From Collimonas sp. OK307 (GTDB lineage: Bacteria; Pseudomonadota; Gammaproteobacteria; Burkholderiales; Burkholderiaceae_D), in the NCBI RefSeq assembly GCF_900113705.1, contig NZ_FOQI01000009.1:62001-126000 (forward strand): a stretch of DNA of 64,000 nucleotides. The letters are read 5' to 3'. Of this stretch, positions 18,282 to 26,906 are shown piece by piece (position 1 is the first letter of the stretch; every line of letters starts with the position of its first letter). The translations under genes were made by a program, and so were the position numbers. The notes beneath the pieces are model-generated. The model saw only the letters and a list, made by a program, of their open reading frames with translations. It ran no database searches and had not been told where the DNA came from.

Positions 18282-19982
18282 TTAATATCCGGCTTGGGTA
18301 CTGCCGCCGCTATTGAGCAAAGGCGTACCGTCACCGGAGACCCAGCGGCTGCCGATATAGACTTTTTGTGAAGGCGAAAAAGGCGCTACGTACCCGTCGG
18401 AGTCAGTGGCTTTGATGCGAATGAAATACGTGCCGCTGGCCGGACGCGGCACGTTGATTTCCGGTGTCGCGGTGGTTTGCGTCAACAATAGTGCCGAGAA
18501 GCCGGCGTCGCGGCCGATCTCGACCAGGAATGTTTGCCCCGGCTCCGCGCTCCAGCGGAATGACAGGTCGCCATCAATCGCATCGGCAATCTTGGGCACT
18601 TGCAGCGCCGGCAGCAGGTCAAAGCTGTTCGGGTCGCAGTAAGGCCCTTGGTCGCGGCCGTTGGTTTGTTCGACGATGGTAGCCACGCGCCAGTAGTAGT
18701 TCCCCAGCGCCAGTTTGCCGGCGCTGAATTGCGGCACAGCGAGTGCGGCCTGGTCAACTACCAGCTGTTTGAATTCAGCGTCGCTGGCGACTTGCAAATG
18801 ATAGGCTTGCGCGTTACCGACTTCGGCCCAGCTAAATATCACATCTTCGCTGCGCGATTTGTTTTTTGGTTCGATCGAAATAGGCGGCTCTGGCCGCGCT
18901 TTCAATTTAAACGCGGTTGTCCGAGGGATGCCTTGCAACCCCATTTGGTCGAGCGCGGTGACGCGGACGAAATATGCGCCGTCCTCAAGGCCGTTGATCT
19001 TGATCTCAGGGCTGGCCGACTCTGCCTCGCCAATGATATTGCGGGCGTCGGTATCGGTGGCGATTTGCGCGCGGTAGCTATGCGCGCCCGCTACCGGGAC
19101 CACGCTAAAGCGCACCGTCGGCCGTTCTTGCAATTGCGGCTGACCCTTGAGATGAGGTGACGGCAATAGTGCGACGGCCTTGCCCACTCCTTCGGTATTG
19201 GTCACGTTACCTTGGCCCGGGTGCAAGGTCAGCGCTGGCGGCAGGTTTTTCTTTGCCACCGCAACGCCGCCGCTCAATACTTCGGTCGTGACGCTATCGC
19301 CGACCAGGCCGACGCGGAAATCTGTGCCGCGTACGCCAGCTACCGCCAACGGTGAACGGACTTCGAAGCGGCCCTTGTTTTTATCCAGCGGCGAGACTCT
19401 GGATTCGACACGGCCTTTCAGCAGCGCGATTTCAGTGCGTGGGCTGTTGGTATAGCGGGCAGTACGCAACTTGCTCAGTTTTACCTGGCTGTTGGACGGC
19501 AGTGCGATGTGCGATTGGTCGGGCAGGCTCAACGACAGAAAGCTGTTGCTGCCAGTATTGATGATGGCGCCTTCGCTCAGTACGGTGCCGATGCTGATGT
19601 TGATCGGGCGGCCGTCGGCGGCGACCGCGTCGATGCTGCCCGACATGGCGGCTACCTGGGCAGTGCTCGGGTCATCCGGCAGCAGCGCCACCGGGATGAT
19701 GATCGCGGTGCCGACTGGAATCGTGCGGTCGTTTCCGATGCGGTTGAGTTTTGCCAGTTGCACCCAGTTGCTCTTGCTGGTGGTCAGTTGCTCGGCAATG
19801 ACGCTTAAAGTATCTCCAGGTTGCGCGCGGTAAGTGACGGTTGCCGCGCCCACTTGGAGTGAGGATGGATTCAGCGTTGGGGGAGCAGATGGGGCTGAAG
19901 GTGGAGCTGCAAGCGAGAACGAGGGCGCAACAAAGAAAAGTGCCAGGAAAGCTATTTTTTTGAGTGTGCTGCGCATATCCAC
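18282..19982 (-). CDS. Exported LysM-FecR domain protein with fibronectin-III-like repeats
   Basis: This 566-residue protein has a Sec signal peptide (about 1-26, KKIAFLALFFVAPSFSLA). A LysM peptidoglycan-binding domain follows (about 52-98, YRAQPGDTLSVIAEQL), then a FecR domain (about 115-230, ending AVAGVRGTDFRVG). Three Fn3-like modules cover about 270-560. FecR domains usually transmit signals to sigma factors, but here there is no sigma-factor gene and no cytoplasmic part, so it probably acts as a cell-wall-bound periplasmic partner of the CHASE2 kinase encoded 56 nt downstream. Function is inferred from context only. Confidence 0.85.
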   Translation of the reverse strand: MDMRSTLKKIAFLALFFVAPSFSLAAPPSAPSAPPTLNPSSLQVGAATVTYRAQPGDTLSVIAEQLTTSKSNWVQLAKLNRIGNDRTIPVGTAIIIPVALLPDDPSTAQVAAMSGSIDAVAADGRPINISIGTVLSEGAIINTGSNSFLSLSLPDQSHIALPSNSQVKLSKLRTARYTNSPRTEIALLKGRVESRVSPLDKNKGRFEVRSPLAVAGVRGTDFRVGLVGDSVTTEVLSGGVAVAKKNLPPALTLHPGQGNVTNTEGVGKAVALLPSPHLKGQPQLQERPTVRFSVVPVAGAHSYRAQIATDTDARNIIGEAESASPEIKINGLEDGAYFVRVTALDQMGLQGIPRTTAFKLKARPEPPISIEPKNKSRSEDVIFSWAEVGNAQAYHLQVASDAEFKQLVVDQAALAVPQFSAGKLALGNYYWRVATIVEQTNGRDQGPYCDPNSFDLLPALQVPKIADAIDGDLSFRWSAEPGQTFLVEIGRDAGFSALLLTQTTATPEINVPRPASGTYFIRIKATDSDGYVAPFSPSQKVYIGSRWVSGDGTPLLNSGGSTQAGY

Positions 19983-20016
19983 ATTTCTGTCTGAATCAGC
20001 GCAACCGAAACGCGCC

Positions 20017-20706
20017 TTATCCTGTTAGTTGTTCTAGTCGATACCCATAGCTATAAACCGGTGCGAGTCGATAGCCGTTTTCTGGTCGTAATTGTAACTT
20101 ACTCCGTACGCGCGAGACGTGCGTATCCATGGTACGGGACGGAATGTCGACGTCGCGCGACCAGACTGCCTCGAGAATATAAGCGCGCGAAAGAGGACGG
20201 CCAAGGTTGCGAAAAAACAACAAAGCCAGGTCGAATTCCTTTTGGGTGATCTCGATCGGCTTGCCGGCCAGAGTCAGGCGGCCTGAGCGCGTTTCAAACA
20301 AATAGTCGTTAAATACGATTTGTTCGCTCGAGTTCTGGATCGGATAAGCGCGTCGCAATAGGGCCTGCACGCGTGCCACCAGCTCACTGCGCCGGATCGG
20401 CTTGATCATGTAGTCGTCAGCGCCGGCCGCCAGGCCTTCGACGATGTCATCTTCACCGGAGCGGCTGGTGATGAACAGGACCGGGATGGTCTTGGGCAGC
20501 TTGTCTCTTACCCAGCGCAATACTTCCGGGCCGCTGAGATCCGGGACCTGCCAATCCAGAACCAGCATGTCGTAGCTTTCCCGGCGCAGCTGATTCAGTA
20601 TCTCTTTCCCGCTCTGGAACGGATGGCAGACATGCCCACTGGATGTGAGCACCTGGCAAACTAGATCGGTTTGACTGGGGTCGTCATCAAGGACAGCAAT
20701 TCTCAT
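20017..20706 (-). CDS. OmpR-family DNA-binding response regulator
   Basis: This 229-residue two-domain response regulator has a receiver domain (1-115) with acidic pocket DDDP near 7-10, phospho-acceptor Asp in YDMLVLDWQVPDL near 52, and conserved Lys in YMIKPIRRSEL. A C-terminal winged helix follows (about 130-225, ending RLAPVYSYGYRLEQL). It is the first gene of the module and lies 34 nt before the LysM-FecR gene, so it is probably cotranscribed with the CHASE2 kinase and phosphorylated by it. Targets are unknown. Confidence 0.92.
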   Translation of the reverse strand: MRIAVLDDDPSQTDLVCQVLTSSGHVCHPFQSGKEILNQLRRESYDMLVLDWQVPDLSGPEVLRWVRDKLPKTIPVLFITSRSGEDDIVEGLAAGADDYMIKPIRRSELVARVQALLRRAYPIQNSSEQIVFNDYLFETRSGRLTLAGKPIEITQKEFDLALLFFRNLGRPLSRAYILEAVWSRDVDIPSRTMDTHVSRVRSKLQLRPENGYRLAPVYSYGYRLEQLTG

Positions 20707-21149
20707 ATATTAACTATGTTAGGTGATGTCAGCGCTGGTGGCTGGTATCTATGTTGTGGCGAATACAAGGAGTATATTAATCTTATTGCTACATTGCTGT
20801 AGATAAATGTTCTATATTTTTTTCAATGTATTGCAATTGCCACAAAAAAATAAAAGTTCAGTGGTGTCAGATGCATTTGACAAGATCATTGCCAAAACTT
20901 TTGGCGCTGTAGCGCCAATCGACATTGTCATACACGAGGTGCATATACGATGTTGCGTACAGTTTATGACGGGATTTGTAAAATTCCACCAGCGGCACGC
21001 AATAATGCGCTGCCGCTCGTGTCAGGAATCCGGGCCAAGTCGTTGTGCGACATTTACCGGCGCGGGGTTGCGCCGAATTCAGCCTGTGATATTGACAGAT
21101 GCGATCGACAAATGCGAGTTTAACTTGTTCGATCGATTTACGTGATCGA
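20707..21149. other. 443-nt intergenic region between the signalling module and minE
   Basis: The region is AT-rich near the regulator start. It contains a perfect inverted repeat TTGGCGCT-GT-AGCGCCAA (20901-20918) and a CGGCGC/GCGCCG hairpin near 21059-21076. Open frames of 108-112 codons run on both strands, but neither has a convincing ribosome site or recognisable protein character. Its length is unusual for this compact window. Confidence 0.5.
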
Positions 21150-21401
21150 TTACGCGTCCGGCAGCACCACGTTGACGTCCAGTACTTCAAGATTGCCCTG
21201 GCGATCGAGGGAAATCTTGATGTCGTCGGCGTTTACCTTGGTGTATTTCGAAATGACTTCAATCAGTTCTTTATGCAAGGCTGGCAGAAAATCGTGCCCG
21301 TTGCGGCCATTGCGCTCGCGCGCAATGATGATTTGCAGACGCTCCTTGGCGGCCGATGCCGTTTTAGGCTTGCTGTTAAACAAGAACGAGAGCAATGCCA
21401 T
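21150..21401 (-). CDS. minE: Cell division topological specificity factor MinE
   Basis: MinE stimulates the MinD ATPase and drives pole-to-pole oscillation that confines MinC away from midcell. The 83-residue product has the membrane-targeting/anti-MinCD N-terminus (MALLSFLFNSKPKTA), the contact helix region (AKERLQIIIARER) and the C-terminal topological domain (KELIEVISKYTKVNADDIKI). The start at 21401 has GGAGGG upstream and fits the family; the longer in-frame extension overlaps minD. It starts 1 nt after the minD stop. Confidence 0.96.
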   Translation of the reverse strand: MALLSFLFNSKPKTASAAKERLQIIIARERNGRNGHDFLPALHKELIEVISKYTKVNADDIKISLDRQGNLEVLDVNVVLPDA

Positions 21402-21402
21402 G

Positions 21403-22218
21403 TTATTTCCCTCCAAAAATGCGGTGCAAGAAACCCGGCTTTTCATAGGAGGTAAAGCGCAGGGGGAGTTCTTCGCCGAGGAAGCGCGACACTACGTCTT
21501 CATAGGCAAGGGCAACATCGCTGCCTTTGATGTGAATCGCCGGGTTGCCTTGGTTGGAGGCGTGCAATACCGATTCCGACTCGGGAATGATGCCAACCAG
21601 GGGGATGCGCAGAATGTCTTGAACGTCGGTGTACGACAGCATTTCGCCGGCGTCGACGCGTTTCGCCGAATAACGGGTGATCAGCAAATGTTCCTTGACC
21701 GGTTCGCCGCCGTTTTGCGCGCGCCGCGATTTTGCCTGGATGATGCCAAGGATACGATCCGAGTCGCGCACTGACGATACTTCCGGGTTGGTCACGACAA
21801 TCGCTTCGTCGGCGAATGTCAACGCCATCACGGCGCCGCGTTCGATACCGGCCGGCGAATCGCAAATAATGTATTCGAAATCCATTTTAACCAGATCGTT
21901 GAGAACGTTCTCAACACCTTCTTCGGTCAAGGCATCTTTGTCGCGGGTTTGCGAAGCCGGCAAAATGAACAGGTTTTCGCAATGCTTGTCCTTGATCAGG
22001 GCCTGGGTCAGTGTCGCTTCCTTGTTGACCACATTGATCAGATCGTACACCACACGCCGTTCACAGCCCATGATCAAATCCAGATTGCGCAGGCCGACGT
22101 CAAAGTCGAGCACAGCGGTTTTGTGGCCGCGCATGGCCAGACCCGATGCAAAACTGGCGCTGGAAGTGGTCTTGCCAACTCCGCCTTTGCCGGACGTAAC
22201 AACGATGATTTTTGCCAC
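21403..22218 (-). CDS. minD: Septum site-determining ATPase MinD
   Basis: MinD is a membrane-associated ParA/MinD-type ATPase that recruits MinC to the inner membrane. A GTG start at 22218, with AGGAG 6 nt upstream, gives 271 residues, the usual length, starting AKIIVVTSGKGGVGKTTSSA with the deviant Walker A motif. Other landmarks are DFDVGLRNLDLIMGCERRVV and the C-terminal amphipathic membrane-targeting helix (FLHRIFGGK). A longer ATG frame to 22257 adds 13 non-family residues. It is the middle gene of minCDE. Confidence 0.97.
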   Translation of the reverse strand: MAKIIVVTSGKGGVGKTTSSASFASGLAMRGHKTAVLDFDVGLRNLDLIMGCERRVVYDLINVVNKEATLTQALIKDKHCENLFILPASQTRDKDALTEEGVENVLNDLVKMDFEYIICDSPAGIERGAVMALTFADEAIVVTNPEVSSVRDSDRILGIIQAKSRRAQNGGEPVKEHLLITRYSAKRVDAGEMLSYTDVQDILRIPLVGIIPESESVLHASNQGNPAIHIKGSDVALAYEDVVSRFLGEELPLRFTSYEKPGFLHRIFGGK

Positions 22219-22337
22219 GAAGAGCTCCTTTGTTATGCATTGCGGGACAGAGTTCAAGAGCCACCGAAGCGTGGCGAGTTACCCTGTCCTCAACTGATTA
22301 GATAAAGCGTTATAAGATTCCGGATGCGATTATTCGG

Positions 22338-23075
22338 CTAATTACGTGAAGCGGAATTGAGCGATAGTACGTCAATCCGGTCTCCGCTCAGGCGAATTTG
22401 TGCCGGCTGGCCCTTTTGCTCCGGCGGCAAGCCGTTTTCAAAAGTGCGATACACACCGGCGATGGAGACCAGTTCGGCTTCCATGCTGGCCGCAAAAATA
22501 CGTGCCGAAGTATCGCCGCTGGCGCCGGCTAGTGCCCGCCCGCGCAATGGCGCGTAGACGTGGATGCTGCCGTCGGCAATGATTTCGGCGCCATTGTTGA
22601 CTGTGGCAGTAATGACCAGATCGGCGTCGCGCGCATAAATCCGCTGTCCTGCCCGGATCGGCGTATCGATAATCATGGTGCTGGCGGCGGGGCGGGGAGC
22701 TGTTGCGACTGCGGCGGGCGGCGGCGGCGCAGCGGCAGGTTCCTGGCGTGCAGCCACGACGTGATCGATGCTCAGTCCGCTGGCGATGATGCCTTCTTCC
22801 ATTTCTGCAGGGGCATTACGCACCGCAACCGCATTCAAGCGATATTTCTTCAAGAGGGTAATCAATTGCGGCCAATCTATTGGCGGCCGGTCCGGTCCTA
22901 GCGCGGCTACATCAATGACCGCAAACTCATTGTCAAAGAAGTCGGCGGTGCCGCCGGTCATCTCCTGCAGAGCGGCTTCTAATGCCATCGGATCGGAATC
23001 ATGCAGGATGGCGGATACGGCGACCACAGTTGCAATTTTTATTTCAATCGGCTTGCGGGATTTGTTTTTGAGCAT
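22338..23075 (-). CDS. minC: Septum site-determining protein MinC
   Basis: MinC inhibits FtsZ polymerisation away from midcell in complex with MinD. The 245-residue protein has an N-terminal FtsZ-inhibiting domain (about 5-105) and an Ala/Pro-rich linker (about 118-135). The C-terminal beta-helix domain binds MinD (about 145-235; APLRGRALAGASGD and the FAASMEAELVSIAGVYR motif). It is first in minC-minD-minE, 119 nt upstream of minD. Confidence 0.95.
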   Translation of the reverse strand: MLKNKSRKPIEIKIATVVAVSAILHDSDPMALEAALQEMTGGTADFFDNEFAVIDVAALGPDRPPIDWPQLITLLKKYRLNAVAVRNAPAEMEEGIIASGLSIDHVVAARQEPAAAPPPPAAVATAPRPAASTMIIDTPIRAGQRIYARDADLVITATVNNGAEIIADGSIHVYAPLRGRALAGASGDTSARIFAASMEAELVSIAGVYRTFENGLPPEQKGQPAQIRLSGDRIDVLSLNSASRN

Positions 23076-23430
23076 AAAGCAGTGAGATGTAGGGATAAAC
23101 CAAGGCGGAAAGTATTGGCGAATTGGTTTATAGAACGTTTAGACGGCAATTGGTTCGCTTTAAAGGTATATAAAATATTGTCGTAATTTGTGATCTTACC
23201 AAATCTCCGGGCGATCACGACAAAAGCATTGCCGTTATCTGTTGTTACCCGTCTTTACTTGTCACTACTTGCCAACACTCGCCGATCGCATTGGCCTCAT
23301 CTGCAACTTTACCCGAGCCAGGTGGCGCTGGCGGCTGATTTTTGCATTTTAATTTCCGCGTTTCAGGCGTTTTAATATCGCACCACAAATGCAAAAAGGG
23401 CTTAGCCGAAGCTAAGCCCTTTTCTGATTT
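23076..23430. other. Intergenic region minC to tRNA-Phe
   Basis: About 355 nt containing the presumed minC promoter area and, at its right end, the tRNA-Phe terminator. Short open frames here are not protein-like. Nothing else recognised. Confidence 0.5.
23394..23426 (-). terminator. tRNA-Phe terminator with UUCG tetraloop
   Basis: On the minus strand GGGCTTAGC-TTCG-GCTAAGCCC is followed by TTTTT. It is a perfect 9-bp stem with a stable UUCG loop, 7 nt or so after the tRNA CCA end. The plus strand also has a T-run, so it may be bidirectional. Confidence 0.93.
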
Positions 23431-23506
23431 TGGTGGCCCGGGGCGGAATCGAACCACCGACACAAGGATTTTCAATCCTCTGCTCTACCGACTGAGCTAC
23501 CAGGCC
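23431..23506 (-). tRNA. tRNA-Phe (GAA anticodon)
   Basis: 76-nt cloverleaf on the minus strand: acceptor GGCCTGG/CCGGGCC (one G-U pair), D-arm GTAGCTCAGTCGGTAGAGC, anticodon loop TTGAAAA (anticodon GAA), T-arm GGTTCGATTCC, encoded CCA at 23431-23433. Confidence 0.97.
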
Positions 23507-23516
23507 AAGGGACAGG

Positions 23517-23544
23517 AGTATAGCAAAGCATTTTCGATCTGCAA
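23517..23544 (-). promoter_or_regulatory. Sigma70 promoter of tRNA-Phe
   Basis: On the minus strand TTGCAG (23544-23539), a 16-nt spacer and TATACT (23522-23517) lie 10 nt before the mature tRNA 5' end. Confidence 0.75.
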
Positions 23545-23703
23545 AGCCCCTTGTTGCAACTTCTTGAAAAAACTTTCGATTGCTTATCTCTTTGCTTGAA
23601 TTTCGGGCGGCAACATCACGTCTGGCGGGGCGGGGGACTCTCGCGGTGATTTCTATTTGTGGGACCCGCAGGCCATTGCAAGCGTAGTCGCTATAATGGC
23701 GGG

Positions 23704-24963
23704 ATGAAAGATATCGGATCAGTCTCGAAAAAAACTGGCGCCGCGCCGACGCTCAAATACGATATTTGTATTGTGGGCAATGGCGCCGTTGGCAAGGCGG
23801 CGGCGCTGGGTTTGGCGCAGGCGGGGTTGCGCGTCGCCCTGTTGGGGATGGCGCCGCCCGCGGTTACAGCGGCCGCCTCGCCAGATGCCTGGGACACGCG
23901 GGTGTACGCATTGAATCATGTGGCGCGCAGTTTGCTGTCGACGGTCAAGGTGTGGAATGCCCTGGATCCGGCGCGTGTCAGCGCGGTGGAAGGCATGGAA
24001 ATCAAAGGCGGGACCGACAGTGCCGCCGGGACTCTCACGTTCGATGCTTACAGCGCGCATGTCGATGCGTTGGCATGGATAGTTGAAGATGGTAATTTGA
24101 ACCAGGCACTTGATGCAGCGCTGAAATTCTCCTCTAATGTGCGGGTGCTCGGTGGCCGTGTAAAGGCGATGCAAGTGGATGCGGCGGCTGCGACGTTGCA
24201 ACTGGAGTCGGGCGAAACCGTCGACGCTGCCCTGGTTGTGGGCGCTGACGGTGCGCAATCCTGGGTGCGCGGCCAATGCCAGATCGGCATCGATTACCGC
24301 TCTTACAAGCAACGCGGGGTGGTTGCCAATTTCGCTTGTGAGCGGCCGCACCACGGCATTGCCTACCAATGGTTTACCGAAAACGAAGGCATCGTCGCCT
24401 TATTGCCGTTGCCCGGACAGCGCGTGTCTCTGGTCTGGTCGGCGCCGGAGACACTCGCGCTCTCGTTGTTAGAGGAACCGTTGTCGCAACTGGCCGCGCG
24501 CCTGTCAAACCTGGCTGGCGACAAGCTGGGCCAATTGCAACCCTTGCAGCCGGAACTGGCGCAAGCGTTTCCTTTATCCTTGCTCAAAACCCATGCTTTG
24601 GTGGCGCCACGGGTTGCCCTGATCGGCGACGCGGGCCATGTAGTGCATCCGCTGGCCGGACATGGCATGAATCTAGGTTTCGGCGATGTCACGGCGTTGA
24701 TTCGGGTGCTGGCCGAACGTGGCGCGCGTAGTGGTGGTGGCGATTGCGGCGATGAACGCGTGCTGGCGCGTTATGCGCGTGCACGCAAAGAAGAAATATT
24801 GTTGATGCAAATGACTACCGACGGATTGGAACGACTGTTTGGTGTGGATGTAGGCCCGCTGCGCTTGCTGCGCAATCTCGGGTTGAACTTGCTGAATAAT
24901 GTACCAGTCTTAAAAAGACAACTAATGACCCACGCTTTGGGTCGGACAGCCGATAGCGAATAA
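23704..24963 (+). CDS. UbiH/UbiF-family FAD-dependent ubiquinone biosynthesis hydroxylase
   Basis: This is a flavin monooxygenase of the UbiH/UbiF/Coq6 family that hydroxylates the ubiquinone ring. From the ATG at 23704 it has 419 residues, with the FAD-binding GxGxxG in ICIVGNGAVGKAAALGL near residue 24. The second FAD motif is IGDAGHVVHPLAGHGMNLGF near residue 307. The longer frame to 23659 adds 15 non-family residues. A TATAAT at 23692-23697 ends only 6 nt before the ATG. Which ring position it modifies cannot be told. dsbC follows 17 nt downstream, a common betaproteobacterial pairing. Confidence 0.88.
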   Translation: MKDIGSVSKKTGAAPTLKYDICIVGNGAVGKAAALGLAQAGLRVALLGMAPPAVTAAASPDAWDTRVYALNHVARSLLSTVKVWNALDPARVSAVEGMEIKGGTDSAAGTLTFDAYSAHVDALAWIVEDGNLNQALDAALKFSSNVRVLGGRVKAMQVDAAAATLQLESGETVDAALVVGADGAQSWVRGQCQIGIDYRSYKQRGVVANFACERPHHGIAYQWFTENEGIVALLPLPGQRVSLVWSAPETLALSLLEEPLSQLAARLSNLAGDKLGQLQPLQPELAQAFPLSLLKTHALVAPRVALIGDAGHVVHPLAGHGMNLGFGDVTALIRVLAERGARSGGGDCGDERVLARYARARKEEILLMQMTTDGLERLFGVDVGPLRLLRNLGLNLLNNVPVLKRQLMTHALGRTADSE

Positions 24964-24980
24964 CTGGAATAACTGGAACG

Positions 24981-25724
24981 ATGATGAAAAAAATAAGAGT
25001 GATGTTGGTGGCCTTGGCGGCCCTGTCGGGATTGTCGGGATTGTCGGTAAACGTTGCCGGTGCCGAGACTTTGCAGGAGGCTGCGGTTAAAAAGCTGATA
25101 GAGCCGCGCCTGGGGGATGGCGTCAAGGTCGACGAGGTGACCAAGACCCCTTATTCCGGCTTGTTTGAAGTGCGTGTCGGCAAGGATATTTTTTATACCG
25201 ATGCCGCCGCCAAGTATGTCTTTGTCGGCCGCATCATGGATGCACAATCTTCGCGCGACTTCACCCGGGAGCGGGTGGATGAGTTGAGCAAGGTGAATTT
25301 TTCGGATTTGCCGCTGGATTTGGCCATGAAAAAAGTCAAAGGTAATGGCAAACGTGTGATCGCTGTATTCGAAGATCCCAACTGCGGCTATTGCAAGCGC
25401 TTCCACAAGACTACGCTGCAGGAAGTCGATAACGTTACCGTGTATACCTTCCTGTACAACATCCTGGCGGAAGACTCCGCGGTCAAGGCTCGGAATGTGT
25501 GGTGCAGCGCAGACCGCAACAAGGCCTGGACTGACCTGATGGCCGATGGCAAAGCCGCCGCAGCGGCACCCGCAAACTGCCAGGCGCCGAACGACAAAGT
25601 GCTGGCGCTCGGTCAGAAATTGAATGTGACTGGCACGCCGACGATTATCTTTGCCGATGGCACGCGCTCGCCGGGCTGGATCGACGCCAAAACGATGGAA
25701 GCTAAATTCAGTACGTTGAAATAG
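24981..25724 (+). CDS. dsbC: Thiol:disulfide interchange protein DsbC
   Basis: DsbC is a periplasmic V-shaped dimeric disulfide isomerase kept reduced by DsbD. The 247-residue precursor has a Sec signal peptide (about 1-28, ending NVAGA). An N-terminal dimerisation domain is followed by a linker helix and a thioredoxin-like domain with the CxxC motif in EDPNCGYCKRFH near residue 137 and the cis-Pro loop VTGTPTIIFADG. The signal-peptide DNA has a short LSG-coding direct repeat (GGGATTGTC). The oxidising branch gene dsbB lies 12 kb away. Confidence 0.95.
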   Translation: MMKKIRVMLVALAALSGLSGLSVNVAGAETLQEAAVKKLIEPRLGDGVKVDEVTKTPYSGLFEVRVGKDIFYTDAAAKYVFVGRIMDAQSSRDFTRERVDELSKVNFSDLPLDLAMKKVKGNGKRVIAVFEDPNCGYCKRFHKTTLQEVDNVTVYTFLYNILAEDSAVKARNVWCSADRNKAWTDLMADGKAAAAAPANCQAPNDKVLALGQKLNVTGTPTIIFADGTRSPGWIDAKTMEAKFSTLK

Positions 25725-25748
25725 ACAGATACCCATCTGAAACTCGTC

Positions 25749-26339
25749 ATGGGCCGTCAACAATATAGTGGAAAAATCGTCGGCCTGTTGCTGGCAGCAG
25801 GCCGCGGCCGGCGTTTTGATCCTAGCGGTGTCCGCAGCAAATTGTTGCAGCCGTTGCCGACCGCGTCCGGCCAGACTGTACTGGCAGCTTCTGCCGGCAA
25901 TCTGGCGGCATCGTTGCCGATATGTGTTGTCTTGCGTCCTGGCGTAGCTGACCTGGTAACGCAAATTGCAGGCCATCCCTGGGTCCGGTGCGACACTGCC
26001 GATGACGGCATGGCGGCATCGCTGGTCTGCGGCCTGCAACAAACCGTCGATGCCGACGGCTGGGTGATTGCCCTGGCCGATATGCCTTATCTTCAAGCAA
26101 CCACTATCCAGGCCCTGGTCTCTGCCATGCGTCAAGGTGCTGACATTGCGGTGCCGATTTATCAAGGCAGGCGCGGCAATCCGGTTGGCTTCAGCCGCAA
26201 GTATCTACCGCAGCTGCTGGCATTGCGCGGCGATCAAGGCGCGCGCAGCTTGTTGCAAACATTTCCTGTGGTCGAAGTGGCGGTCGCCGATCCGGCCATC
26301 CATCAGGATATCGACATCGTCGCCGATATACGACAGTGA
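25749..26339 (+). CDS. MobA/MocA-like nucleotidyltransferase
   Basis: This 196-residue protein of the NTP_transf_3 family includes molybdenum-cofactor cytidylyl- and guanylyltransferases. It has the nucleotide-binding signature GLLLAAGRGRRFDPSGVRSK near residues 11-30 and the metal-binding segment VIALADMPYL near residue 100. The family resemblance is closest to MocA-type CTP:molybdopterin cytidylyltransferases. No molybdenum hydroxylase or moco genes lie nearby, so substrate is not settled. It follows dsbC by 24 nt. Confidence 0.8.
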   Translation: MGRQQYSGKIVGLLLAAGRGRRFDPSGVRSKLLQPLPTASGQTVLAASAGNLAASLPICVVLRPGVADLVTQIAGHPWVRCDTADDGMAASLVCGLQQTVDADGWVIALADMPYLQATTIQALVSAMRQGADIAVPIYQGRRGNPVGFSRKYLPQLLALRGDQGARSLLQTFPVVEVAVADPAIHQDIDIVADIRQ

Positions 26340-26444
26340 TCGGCAGAGGTGAGGCCCTATTCGCACAATCCCGCTACACTAGCGTCTTTTTGCGCAGCCC
26401 GTGATCACCCTGTGCAAACCGACGCTCCCTGACGAAGCCCCCAG

Positions 26445-26903
26445 ATGAATCCACATTTCCTCAACAAACGCCTTATTCATTTACTTGGTTATGCCGGCTT
26501 GATTCCGTTCGTGCTGCTGACACTGGCATGCTGGCTGGTCAACGCCGACTGGCTCCGCGATTTCATTCGCGGCCAGCTTGCCTATGGCATCGCCGCCTTG
26601 TCTTTTCTCGGCGGTATCCACTGGGGCGCGGTGGTGCTGCGGGCCGACTTGTCGGCAGATCACACGAAAAAAGCCTTGGTCTGGGGCGTGGCGCCGACCA
26701 GCATTGCCTGGTTCTCGACCATGGCTGGCGGTTTCGGTTTCGCTTTGCTGATTGCCGGCTTTATCGCGGCATATCAGGCTGACAAACGCCTGTTCCCATG
26801 GTACGGCTTGCCTACCTGGTTTATCGAGCTGCGTTTCAGATTGACTTGTGTGGCGGTGGCGGCGCTGATGCTGACCGTGATTGCCGGTAACGTTCGGGGA
26901 TAA
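26445..26903 (+). CDS. DUF3429 inner-membrane protein
   Basis: This 152-residue membrane protein has about four to five predicted transmembrane helices. It includes the conserved FLGGIHWGA segment near residue 50, which is characteristic of the DUF3429 family. The function of the family is unknown. It ends 3 nt before the M61 peptidase start, suggesting cotranscription. Confidence 0.8.
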   Translation: MNPHFLNKRLIHLLGYAGLIPFVLLTLACWLVNADWLRDFIRGQLAYGIAALSFLGGIHWGAVVLRADLSADHTKKALVWGVAPTSIAWFSTMAGGFGFALLIAGFIAAYQADKRLFPWYGLPTWFIELRFRLTCVAVAALMLTVIAGNVRG

Positions 26904-26906
26904 AAC

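Noticed and set aside
24771-26165. A 464-codon minus-strand frame across three plus-strand genes
   Set aside because: It covers the ends of the UbiH-like, dsbC and MobA-like genes, whose own products are clearly real.
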